Origin: JAOAHC01 sp964593045
Lineage (GTDB): Bacteria > Bacillota > Clostridia > TANB77 > CAG-465
Reading direction: 5' to 3'
Length of the DNA stretch: 38,727 nucleotides
NCBI GenBank assembly: GCA_964593045.1
Contig: CAZQJQ010000009.1
Span: 1 to 38,727 of the forward strand
Shown: piece after piece, positions 16,183 to 23,378 of the stretch
How the letters are laid out: each line of letters opens with the position of its first letter
How positions within the stretch are numbered: position 1 is the first letter of the stretch
Notes under the pieces: model-generated
The model's input: only the letters and a program-made list of their open reading frames with translations
Database searches by the model: none
Told to the model about the DNA's origin: nothing
Position numbers and translations under genes: made by a program

Positions 16183-16817
16183 TGAATATTATTAAGAAAT
16201 TAAAATATTTAAAAAAAGGGACAGAAGAAAATACAAGAATAGTTAATATAATATCAGAGCTTCCAGATAATAAAAGCTGTGCACTTGAGATATTAAAAGA
16301 CATTAATAATAGCAAGACAAAAGTTATACTTGATGGCGGATTAAAAAATAGTTATTATGTTTTTTTAAATGATACGATATATTTATCAAATAGGAAAAAA
16401 GTTAAAACAAATTTTGCAAGGATTTGTTTAGTAGCTCATGAATGTGTACATTCTATACAATCAAAAGTTTTGCAAGTTATAAATTTCATATTATCAAATT
16501 TAGAAATTTTATCTTTTGTATTGCTACTAATAATTGGTATTATTCATAAATTAAAATATGAATATATAATGGGATATATTGTAATAATTGCATTAAATTT
16601 ATTTGTAAGATATTTATTAGAATTACATGCAGTTTTTAATTCAACAAAGCTGGCATCAAATTATTTAAAAAAATATTTAGATGATAATAAACAAAAAGAA
16701 GTAAATAGTATATACTTTTTTTGGACAAGAGCGTTGCTTCCAATATTTGTTATATCATTATGTTTAGGTAAGTTTATTCGAGTTATTATATTAACAATTA
16801 TATATTATTTTATATAA
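16182..16817 (+). CDS. YugP-like membrane zinc metallopeptidase
   Basis: The 211-residue protein carries the zinc motif HECVH (H86, E87, H90) in VAHECVHSIQS, close to the HE-V-GHA-(I/L)Q of the YugP (Zn_peptidase_2) family, followed by two membrane segments (about 104-150), the downstream ELHAVFNSTKLA block holding a likely third ligand, and C-terminal hydrophobic segments. In YugP the block is E-x-(D/N)-AS-x-x-A; here the Gly of GHA is missing. It is translationally coupled to the YlbF-like gene through TAATG. It is probably a membrane protease of unknown substrate. Confidence 0.75.
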   Translation: MNIIKKLKYLKKGTEENTRIVNIISELPDNKSCALEILKDINNSKTKVILDGGLKNSYYVFLNDTIYLSNRKKVKTNFARICLVAHECVHSIQSKVLQVINFILSNLEILSFVLLLIIGIIHKLKYEYIMGYIVIIALNLFVRYLLELHAVFNSTKLASNYLKKYLDDNKQKEVNSIYFFWTRALLPIFVISLCLGKFIRVIILTIIYYFI

Positions 16818-16820
16818 TAA

Positions 16821-16856
16821 ATACTCTCATGTCATATTATTATGATATGAGAGTAT
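16821..16856. terminator. Bidirectional terminator between convergent genes
   Basis: A 16-base stem (16821-16836 with 16841-16856, one wobble) and a 4-base loop separates the YugP-like gene from the TetR-family gene on the other strand; both flanks are AT-rich. Confidence 0.75.
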
Positions 16857-16857
16857 G

Positions 16858-17463
16858 TTATTTTAAAATATGAATAATTGCTTCTATTGTTATATCATTT
16901 AATTTAGAGTAATCTATATTTTTATGCCTGTGGTAGACAATTTCGTGACAAAGATCATCTATTAAGTGCATGCTAGTATGAACTTTTTCTTTTAAATTTT
17001 TGTTATTAAATCCTTTTTCTAATAAAAGATTAGTTAGTAAGTTAGTTATTTCTAATTCTTTTGCATAAAAAATATTTGCAACTTCTTTATCTAGATGTGA
17101 TATGGCCATTAGTTCTTCATGAGCTGTTTTAGATAGCTTATGATTTTGTATAAATAAATTAATTAAATTCTGTATTGTTTGCTTAAGGTTATTTTTATCT
17201 AGAGTCTGCTTGGATACTTCTATTATTGGATTAAACAATGAGTCAGAATATGTTTTTAGCCCCTCTAATAATATATCGTGTTTATCTTTAAAATATTGAT
17301 ATATTATTCCGGTTGAAACTCCAGATTCTTTGGCAATGTCTACAGTATTTGTATTATAGTATCCTTTTTTACATATAAGTTCAAAACCTTTTTGTATAAT
17401 TCTATTTTTTTTATCTATAGAACGTTTTTGCTTAGGTTCTCTAATATCTGATTTTGTTGCCAT
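16858..17463 (-). CDS. TetR-family transcriptional regulator
   Basis: The 201-residue protein has a TetR N-terminal DNA-binding domain: RIIQKGFELICKKGYYNTNTV then DIAKESGVSTGIIYQYFKDK (helix-turn-helix with the usual YYYF-like end) and a variable C-terminal ligand domain. It is divergent from the ABC exporter genes. The shared control region (17464-17606) has a 44-bp palindrome that covers both -35 boxes, so it very probably represses both itself and the exporter. The ATG has GGAGG about 5 bases upstream on the minus strand. The ligand is unknown; by context it is exported by, or signals need for, the transporter. Confidence 0.9.
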   Translation of the reverse strand: MATKSDIREPKQKRSIDKKNRIIQKGFELICKKGYYNTNTVDIAKESGVSTGIIYQYFKDKHDILLEGLKTYSDSLFNPIIEVSKQTLDKNNLKQTIQNLINLFIQNHKLSKTAHEELMAISHLDKEVANIFYAKELEITNLLTNLLLEKGFNNKNLKEKVHTSMHLIDDLCHEIVYHRHKNIDYSKLNDITIEAIIHILK

Positions 17464-17483
17464 ATGAATACCTCCATGAGTAT

Positions 17484-17512
17484 ATAATATACTAAATATA
17501 AAAAAAAGTCAA
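17484..17512 (-). promoter_or_regulatory. Promoter of the TetR-family gene
   Basis: Read on the minus strand: TTGACT (17512-17507), 17 bases, TATTAT (17489-17484). The -35 box lies inside the left arm of the palindrome at 17505-17548. Confidence 0.7.
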
Positions 17513-17548
17513 GAAAACATGAAAAAAAATTCATATTTTCTTGACTTT
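17505..17548. promoter_or_regulatory. Palindromic operator between tetR-type gene and ABC exporter
   Basis: Two 19-base arms (17505-17523 and 17530-17548) are complementary with a single mismatch around a run of six A. Each arm contains the -35 TTGACT of one of the two divergent promoters, which is the arrangement expected of a TetR operator that shuts both. Confidence 0.75.
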
Positions 17549-17569
17549 CTAAAACATATGATGTATTAT
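17541..17569 (+). promoter_or_regulatory. Promoter of the ABC exporter genes
   Basis: TTGACT at 17541-17546, 17 bases, TATTAT at 17564-17569. It uses exactly the same boxes and spacing as the divergent promoter on the other side of the palindrome. Confidence 0.7.
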
Positions 17570-17606
17570 ATAAAATGTGAAAAAAGTTTCATATAAAGGA
17601 GGAAGT

Positions 17607-18317
17607 ATGAATAATATAATTAAATTTAAAAACGTAAGCAAAATATACAAGACAGGTGAAAAGGAGTATAAGGCAATTGATAACATTAATTTGGAAATTA
17701 AAAAAGGAGAGTTTGTTGTTGTTCTTGGACCATCAGGGGCAGGGAAATCTACTTTATTAAATTTAATAGGTGGTATGGATACTCCTACAAAAGGAGAAAT
17801 TTTTATTGATAATGAAGAAATATCTAAATATAACGAAGAGCAACTTACAGAGTTTAGAGCAGAAAATATTGGGTTTATATTTCAGTTCTATAATATTCTT
17901 CCAACACTTACTGTACTTGAAAATGTTGAACTTGTAAAAGAAATTGTAAAACAACCCTTAAACAGTAAAGAAATTTTAAAAGAAGTTGGACTTTCAAATC
18001 ATGAGAATAAATTTCCAAACCAATTATCAGGAGGAGAACAACAAAGAGTTTCTATTGCAAGAGCTGTTACTAAAAATCCAAAGCTGCTTTTGTGTGATGA
18101 ACCAACTGGAGCTTTAGATTCAAAAACAGGAATGGAAGTTTTAAAATTATTAAAGAAACAATGTGATAAAAATAATAATCAAAATACTGTTATAATTGTA
18201 ACGCACAATGTGCTATTTTCAGAAATTGCTGATACTATAATTAATATCAAAAATGGAAAAGTAGAAAGTATTGTTAAGAATGAAAAACCAAAAGAAATAA
18301 ATGAGGTGAAGTGGTAA
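17607..18317 (+). CDS. ABC transporter ATP-binding protein (MacB/LolD type)
   Basis: A 236-residue ABC ATPase of the MacB/LolD/FtsE group: A-loop Tyr in KIYKTGEKEYKAID, Walker A GPSGAGKST, Q-loop FIFQFYNILPTLT, signature LSGGEQQRVSIARA, Walker B KLLLCDEPTGALD and the H-loop VTHN. The frame starts at 17577, but AAAGGAGGA places the real start at 17607. It is divergent from the TetR-family gene and its TAA overlaps the permease ATG (TAATG). By partner type it is an exporter or lipoprotein/peptide extrusion pump, likely of an antimicrobial compound. Confidence 0.92.
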   Translation: MNNIIKFKNVSKIYKTGEKEYKAIDNINLEIKKGEFVVVLGPSGAGKSTLLNLIGGMDTPTKGEIFIDNEEISKYNEEQLTEFRAENIGFIFQFYNILPTLTVLENVELVKEIVKQPLNSKEILKEVGLSNHENKFPNQLSGGEQQRVSIARAVTKNPKLLLCDEPTGALDSKTGMEVLKLLKKQCDKNNNQNTVIIVTHNVLFSEIADTIINIKNGKVESIVKNEKPKEINEVKW

Positions 18318-20601
18318 TGATTTTATCTAAAAAAAGAATAAGAGATATAAAAAATAACAAGTCACAATTTTTAACAATTTTTTTAATGATATTTTTAGGA
18401 ATGCTAGTATATTCAGGAATTCGTTTATACATAGTAGAAATGGAAAATGTGATGAATAAGTATTATGCAGAAAATAATTTTGCAGATCTTTGGATATCAG
18501 GTGAAAATTTTACTGAGAGTGATCTAGAAGAGATTAAAAAAACAGAAAACGTAAATAATGCTGAAAGAAAGCTTACTATAAGAGCTAATATGGTATCAGA
18601 TAATAAGGCTCAGTTAGAAGTTAACTTTATTGAAAGTAATAATATTTGTAAGTTTTATGTAGAAGATGGAGAAGAATTTGATGCTGATAAATCAGGAGTA
18701 TGGCTTGATAGTTATTTTGCTGAAAATAACGATATAAAAGTAGGAGATAGTATAGAGATAAACTATAAAGACTATACTTTAAAAGAGAAGGTTTTAGGAC
18801 TTATATTAATACCAGATCATATTTATGATATAAAATCTGAAGCAGAAATATTTCCAACACATGAGGATTATGGGTTTGTATATTTATCAATTAAGGAGAA
18901 TCCTTTTTCATATGACATTTTTAATTATGTCTTAGTTGATATAAATGATACAGGTAAAATTCAGGAAACAAAAAATCTATTAGAAACAAAGATAGAATCA
19001 ATTGCAGCTGTAACAGATAAAGATGATTTATTGTCACATAGTGTATATCAAGGTGAAATAGAAGAAGGAGATACTTATGTAGGTATTTTTTCTGTTATGT
19101 TTATATTAATAGCAATTTTATCAGTTATTACAACTATGAGAAGAATTGTAAAAAACAAAGAGTGGAGATAGGGACATTAAAAGCTTTAGGCTTTAAAGAT
19201 AGAAAAATAACAAGATTATATATCGGTTATGGATTATTGATTTCATTAATTGCTGTATTGCTTGGTATAGTAGTAGGAGCACATACAATAGGATTATTTT
19301 TTATGAATATGATAGTATCGGTTTATGAAATACCGGAATATAGTATTACAATACCAAATGATGCATATATAATTGGAGCAATTTTCGTATTGCTAATTTG
19401 CGCTATTACATATTTATCATGTAAGTCTGAGTTAAAAGGAAAACCAGCTGATATTCTTCATGTTAAATTAGAAAATATGGGAAAATCACATATAAATTTA
19501 GACAAGGGTATATTTAAAAAAGCTAATTTTTCAGTAAAATGGAATTTAAGAGATATATTAAGAAATAAGTCAAGGAGTATTACAGCCATTGTAGGAATAT
19601 CATGTTGCTGTATGTTAATAGTATGTGGATTCGGACTTTATGATTCTATGAATAAATATATTAGTATCGAATCAGATATGATATATAACTATAATTATAG
19701 ATTAGTACTAAATGATGATATTACTAAGGAAAAATTAAAAGATATTACGGATAAATATGGAGATAATACTTTAAAAAAATATACTATTGATATAAAAAAC
19801 AATGAAAGTAAAGAAATTTCTACTCTTAATGTTGATGATAGTAATAGTTTAATTAGATATATAGATTCGAATAATAATTATATAAAGTTAAGAGATGATG
19901 GTATAACCATATCAAAAAAATTGGCAGAAAAGCTGAATAAAAAAGTAGGAGATGATATTACATTTCATATTTATGAAAATGATAATTGGTATACTGCAAA
20001 AATAGTTGCAATAAATAAAGTACAACAAAATCAAAGTATATGTACAACTAAAGCATATATAGAAACACTAGGGATTGATTATATGCCAGATGAAGTTTAT
20101 ACAAATAGTGATTTATCCGATGTTGATAAAATAGATGGTGTAAATATAATTCAAAAAAAAGAAAAAACTGTAGAAGGTATGGAAAGTATGACAGAAAACA
20201 TGAGAACTATGATGGTTTTACTTATAGTTGCTGCAGCAATTCTTGGTTCTGTTATAATATATAATTTAGGAACATTATCATTTGCAGAGAAAAATTATCA
20301 ATTTGCTACACTAAAAGTTCTTGGTTTTAAAACAAATAAAATAAGACAAATATTTTTACAACAAAATATTTGGATAACTATCATTTCGGTTATAATAGGA
20401 ATGCCACTAGGATATTTAGTAACTGCTTATATATATAAATATGCATTGTCAAATGACTATGACATAAGTACAACAATAAATATTCTTTCATATGTTTATT
20501 CAGTTATTGGTACATTTACTGTATCAATAGTAGTAAATAGAATATTATCTAAAAAAGTAAAGAACGTTGATATGGTAAGTAGTCTAAAGGGTAATGAATA
20601 A
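18317..20601 (+). pseudogene. FtsX/MacB-type ABC permease interrupted by a frameshift
   Basis: Two overlapping frames together make one FtsX-like permease of about 762 residues. The first (18317-19171) has an N-terminal membrane segment, a periplasmic-type domain and a second membrane segment ending RRIVKNKEWR. The second frame (from 19162) continues with EIGTLKALGFKDRK, the conserved FtsX motif that should follow directly, then two membrane segments, a second extracytoplasmic domain and three C-terminal segments. Restoring one A near 19150-19161 gives KNKRVEIGTLKALGF, so a single-base loss is the simplest reading. It could be an assembly error, a true inactivation, or frameshifting. The rest of the gene is undamaged, which argues for a recent event or an error. 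Confidence 0.8.
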
Positions 20602-20657
20602 TAAGTATAGTATCATATAAACAATAAAAAAAGCATATAAATAAGCAAGGTGATTTA

Positions 20658-21389
20658 ATGAAATTAACAGTATTTCAAAAAAAACTTGTATTTATGTGCT
20701 TTATTATTTGCTTGATTTTACTTTTATGTGGTATAATAATGAATATAAAGAAAGAGTATAGTAAAAATACACTTGCTACAAATGCACTCCCTGTTACTAA
20801 TAAAATAGTTGTAATTGATGCAGGTCATGGACTTCCAGATGAAGGGGCAGTTGGATTTAATGCAACTACAGAACAAGCAATTAACCTAAGTATTGCATTA
20901 AAATTACAACAACTAATAGAGCAAAGTGGTGCAAAAGTTATCCTTACAAGAAGTGATGAAAATGGGATATATTCTACTGATAGTGATAGTATAAGAAATA
21001 AAAAAGTAAGTGATATAAAAAACAGAGTAGAGATAGGAAATAATAGTGATGCAGATATATTTATATCAATACATTTAAATAAGTACCCAGAGTCTGTATA
21101 TAGAGGATGGCAGACATTTTATCAAAAAGATAATGAAAGAAGCAAGTTATTGGCACAAAAAATACAGACTAATTTGGGAAAGAATATTGAGTTTAAAAAT
21201 GATAGAGTTTCTATGTCAATATCTGGAGTATATATAATTGATCATTTAACTATACCTACAGTAATAGTAGAATGTGGATTTTTATCAAATCCGCAAGAGG
21301 CAGAAATGTTAAAAGGGGAAAATTATCAAAATAAAATTGCGTGGGGTATATTTACAGGAATACAAGATTTTTTTAATGAGGAGGATTAA
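20658..21389 (+). CDS. cwlD: N-acetylmuramoyl-L-alanine amidase, CwlD-like
   Basis: The 243-residue protein has an N-terminal signal anchor (about residues 9-28) and an Amidase_3 domain with zinc ligands H57 (DAGHG), E72 and H139 (SIHLN) and the catalytic Glu E205 (VECGFLSN). Its size and single-domain form match CwlD, which cuts stem peptides to make muramic-delta-lactam in the spore cortex; other small LytC-like amidases cannot be excluded. A GGTGAT ribosome site precedes the ATG. The TadA deaminase gene starts two bases after its stop, so they share a transcript. Confidence 0.82.
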   Translation: MKLTVFQKKLVFMCFIICLILLLCGIIMNIKKEYSKNTLATNALPVTNKIVVIDAGHGLPDEGAVGFNATTEQAINLSIALKLQQLIEQSGAKVILTRSDENGIYSTDSDSIRNKKVSDIKNRVEIGNNSDADIFISIHLNKYPESVYRGWQTFYQKDNERSKLLAQKIQTNLGKNIEFKNDRVSMSISGVYIIDHLTIPTVIVECGFLSNPQEAEMLKGENYQNKIAWGIFTGIQDFFNEED

Positions 21390-21390
21390 A

Positions 21391-21876
21391 TTGGATAGCA
21401 CAGATAATAAAGAAAAATATATGAGTATAGCATATGAAGAAGCATTAAAAGCATATAAAAAACTAGAAGTTCCAGTTGGTGCAATAATTGTAAAGGATGG
21501 TGTTGTAATTGCTAAGGCACATAATTTAAGAGAAAAGAATAAAAATTGTATTGCACATGCAGAAATGCTAGTCCTTAATAAGGCGTGTAAAAAATTGAAA
21601 GCATGGAGACTTGAAGGCTGTGAAATGTATGTTACATTAGAACCTTGCTTTATGTGTGCAGGTGCAATAACACAGACAAGAATAAGAAAGGTGTATATAG
21701 GAGCAATGGATCCTAAAAATGGAGCGGTAGGATCTAAAGTAAATATATTTGATATAGCAGATTTAAGTAAAGTGGAGTATGAAACGGGAATACTAGAAGA
21801 TAAATGTTCAAATATACTTACAAATTTTTTTAAAGAGTTAAGAGTTATAAAAAGTAAAAACAAATGTAAAAAATGA
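21391..21876 (+). CDS. tadA: tRNA-specific adenosine deaminase TadA
   Basis: This zinc deaminase converts A34 to inosine in tRNA-Arg(ACG), a tRNA that is encoded in this same window. Motifs are HAE (H56, E58) and PCFMCAGA (C86, C89), with IRKVYIGAMDPKNGAVGS typical of TadA. The frame opens inside cwlD at 21337, but GAGGAGGA at 21379-21386 fits a TTG start at 21391 (the ATG at 21421 would remove part of the first helix). 161 residues, normal length. No clear terminator follows. Confidence 0.92.
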   Translation: MDSTDNKEKYMSIAYEEALKAYKKLEVPVGAIIVKDGVVIAKAHNLREKNKNCIAHAEMLVLNKACKKLKAWRLEGCEMYVTLEPCFMCAGAITQTRIRKVYIGAMDPKNGAVGSKVNIFDIADLSKVEYETGILEDKCSNILTNFFKELRVIKSKNKCKK

Positions 21877-21929
21877 CAATATATTTATTTGTGAAATATT
21901 TTTGTAACCTAAAAAAAACATTTTTGTTA

Positions 21930-21957
21930 TTGAAAAAAGGACTATAACATGTATAAT
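21930..21957 (+). promoter_or_regulatory. Promoter of the duplicated 80-residue protein
   Basis: TTGAAA at 21930-21935, 16 bases, perfect TATAAT at 21952-21957, about 34 bases before the ATG at 21992. Confidence 0.65.
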
Positions 21958-21991
21958 ATAGATAGTATAGGTATACAAAGGAGGAAAGGTT

Positions 21992-22234
21992 ATGAAAGAA
22001 TTTTGGAAAAATGAATGGGATTTATTTAAACAAGATATAAATGAAGCAGTAAATTTTTTAACTCAACCAGTGGATATAACAGTTGGAGGTAAAAAGTTGA
22101 TGTTAAAACCTGCAGTAGAAGAAGTTGCAGAAAAAAGTGAACAAAGAGGTTTTTGGGCAAATCAATGGGAACTTTTCAACAAAGATTGTGAAGCAATAGC
22201 AAATTTTTTAACAAAACCTATAAATTTTAAATAG
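21992..22234 (+). CDS. 80-residue protein with internal duplication
   Basis: The two halves are copies of one ~24-residue unit: EFWKNEWDLFKQDINEAVNF then LTQPV, and GFWANQWELFNKDCEAIANF then LTKPI, joined by a polar linker with DITVGGKKLMLKP. The unit reads FW-x-N-x-W-(D/E)-LF-x-x-D-x-x-x-x-x-NFLT-x-P. It is acidic, aromatic-rich and has no signal or membrane segment. It stands as a single-gene operon with its own promoter, AGGAGG ribosome site and strong terminator, so it is expressed on its own. I recognise no family. Confidence 0.75.
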   Translation: MKEFWKNEWDLFKQDINEAVNFLTQPVDITVGGKKLMLKPAVEEVAEKSEQRGFWANQWELFNKDCEAIANFLTKPINFK

Positions 22235-22240
22235 AAACTA

Positions 22241-22268
22241 AAACTCCGGGACTCCGGAGTTTTTTTCT
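22241..22268 (+). terminator. Rho-independent terminator after the duplicated protein
   Basis: AAACTCCGG at 22241-22249 pairs perfectly with 22254-22262 around a 4-base loop, followed by T residues; a strong GC-containing stem for this AT-rich DNA. Confidence 0.9.
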
Positions 22269-22279
22269 TTTCATACGTA

Positions 22280-22308
22280 TTGACACAGTTATACTATTAA
22301 TATATAAT
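22280..22308 (+). promoter_or_regulatory. Perfect sigma-A promoter before the Thg1-like gene
   Basis: TTGACA at 22280-22285, 17 bases, TATAAT at 22303-22308: full consensus in both boxes. It implies a leader of about 135 bases before the ATG at 22449. Confidence 0.85.
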
Positions 22309-22387
22309 TGTAATGTACATGATATTTTGTATTGGAACATATCCACGAAATTATTTATAGAACTAAGTATTTAGTTTATCATGTATT

Positions 22388-22411
22388 GCAAGTAGAGTTT
22401 TCTCTACTTGC
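22388..22411 (+). repeat. Hairpin in the leader of the Thg1-like gene
   Basis: GCAAGTAGAG (22388-22397) and CTCTACTTGC (22402-22411) are perfectly complementary around TTTT. It lies within the transcribed leader, 37 bases before the start. The AT-rich stretch after it has only a short T-run (about 22426-22430), so it could be a weak attenuator or an RNA-binding target. Confidence 0.6.
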
Positions 22412-22448
22412 ATAATATATTATATTTTTAAGCATAAAAGGAGAACTT

Positions 22449-23171
22449 ATGTGGAATAATTATTTTTTTCAAATTCAAAAGAAATATATAATGAGAGTAA
22501 GCAAGGAAAAACCTTTAGTAATACGCTTAGATGGAAAAGATGTAACTAAAAATAAATCAATAAATATATTTTATGAGTATAATGGTGGCTTTGCTTATGC
22601 AATGAAAAATTCTGCTAAATATTTTTCTAAAAGATATTCGTGTATTTGTGTTTTTGGGTCTGATGAGATTAGTTTTGTATTTCCAAATCCTAATATCTTA
22701 ATAGATGATCTAGATTCAGATAAGTCTAATTTTTCTAATGAAATTATAGCTATATTTGCTCAATATTTTTTTGAATATTTTAACAATTTATATAAAGGTG
22801 ATAGAATATACTGGCATGCCAAGTGTTTCTCAATACCTGAGGGGAAAATACAATCATATATTAAATATAGGAGTGGTATTATACGAAATGTAATGGTTAC
22901 ATATTTTCTTTTAATTAATAATATTAATATGGGAAATCAAAAATTAAATAAAAAAATTGAAAAGTGTATGGAGTTTGAAAATTTTAAAAAAAGTAGTGAG
23001 ACTATAAATGGTACAGCTATTTTTAATGGTGATGAAATTAGTTTAAATAAATTTATTGAAGAAAATAAATTTGAGAAAATTATTGAATGTAATGGAAAAA
23101 TAGATGAATTTAAAAACAAAAAAAATACAGATAATGATGACTTTGAAATAGATCTTTCCGAATGTAAATAA
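22449..23171 (+). CDS. Thg1-like 3'-5' nucleotidyltransferase
   Basis: The 240-residue protein matches the tRNA-His guanylyltransferase (Thg1/TLP) family, which adds nucleotides in the 3'-to-5' direction to RNA 5' ends. The palm-domain carboxylates are all present: D28 in VIRLDGK and D72-E73 in FGSDEISFVF (compare RIDGR and YGQSDE-x-SF). The middle shows IIAIFAQYFFEYF and AKCFSIPEGKIQSYIKYR, matching the family's YFSWRQ region in position. It has its own perfect promoter, a long leader with a hairpin, and an AAAGGAG site. The C-terminus is short and acidic. Bacterial tRNA-His has an encoded G-1, so a repair or non-canonical role is likely. It precedes a large phosphoesterase gene, its probable partner. 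Confidence 0.82.
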   Translation: MWNNYFFQIQKKYIMRVSKEKPLVIRLDGKDVTKNKSINIFYEYNGGFAYAMKNSAKYFSKRYSCICVFGSDEISFVFPNPNILIDDLDSDKSNFSNEIIAIFAQYFFEYFNNLYKGDRIYWHAKCFSIPEGKIQSYIKYRSGIIRNVMVTYFLLINNINMGNQKLNKKIEKCMEFENFKKSSETINGTAIFNGDEISLNKFIEENKFEKIIECNGKIDEFKNKKNTDNDDFEIDLSECK

Positions 23172-23172
23172 A

Positions 23173-23210
23173 TTGGTGCCAACGAAGTAGTTATCTACAA
23201 CTTTTTTGGC
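23173..23210 (+). other. Intergenic structured element between the Thg1-like and phosphoesterase genes
   Basis: TTGGTGCCAA (23173-23182) is a palindrome. GCCAA (23178-23182) pairs with TTGGC (23206-23210), and GTAG (23187-23190) with CTAC (23195-23198), giving a nested stem. There is no T-tail. Either a transcript hairpin or a small structured RNA; nothing proves it is made. Confidence 0.35.
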
Positions 23211-23301
23211 TCTCTTGACGACCGATACAAATATCAATCAATTTATTATTTTAAATTTAACATAACTTTTATAAATATTCAAGAGTTTTAAATGAAATTT
23301 A

Positions 23302-23330
23302 TTGAGAAAAATGTAAATTTATGATATTGT
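23302..23330 (+). promoter_or_regulatory. Possible promoter of the phosphoesterase gene
   Basis: TTGAGA at 23302-23307, 17 bases, TATTGT at 23325-23330, about 50 bases before the ATG at 23379. The match to consensus is only fair. Confidence 0.45.
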
Positions 23331-23378
23331 TTAGCTATATGAGTATTTTTTAAGAGTAACTTATAGGAAGGAAAAATT

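Noticed and set aside
19162..19200. A separate permease gene starting at GTG 19162
   Set aside because: It would start inside the conserved EIGTLKALG motif without a ribosome site; a frameshifted single gene explains both pieces.
21309..21863. 184-codon minus-strand frame
   Set aside because: It is antisense to the tadA deaminase gene, whose zinc motifs are clear on the other strand.
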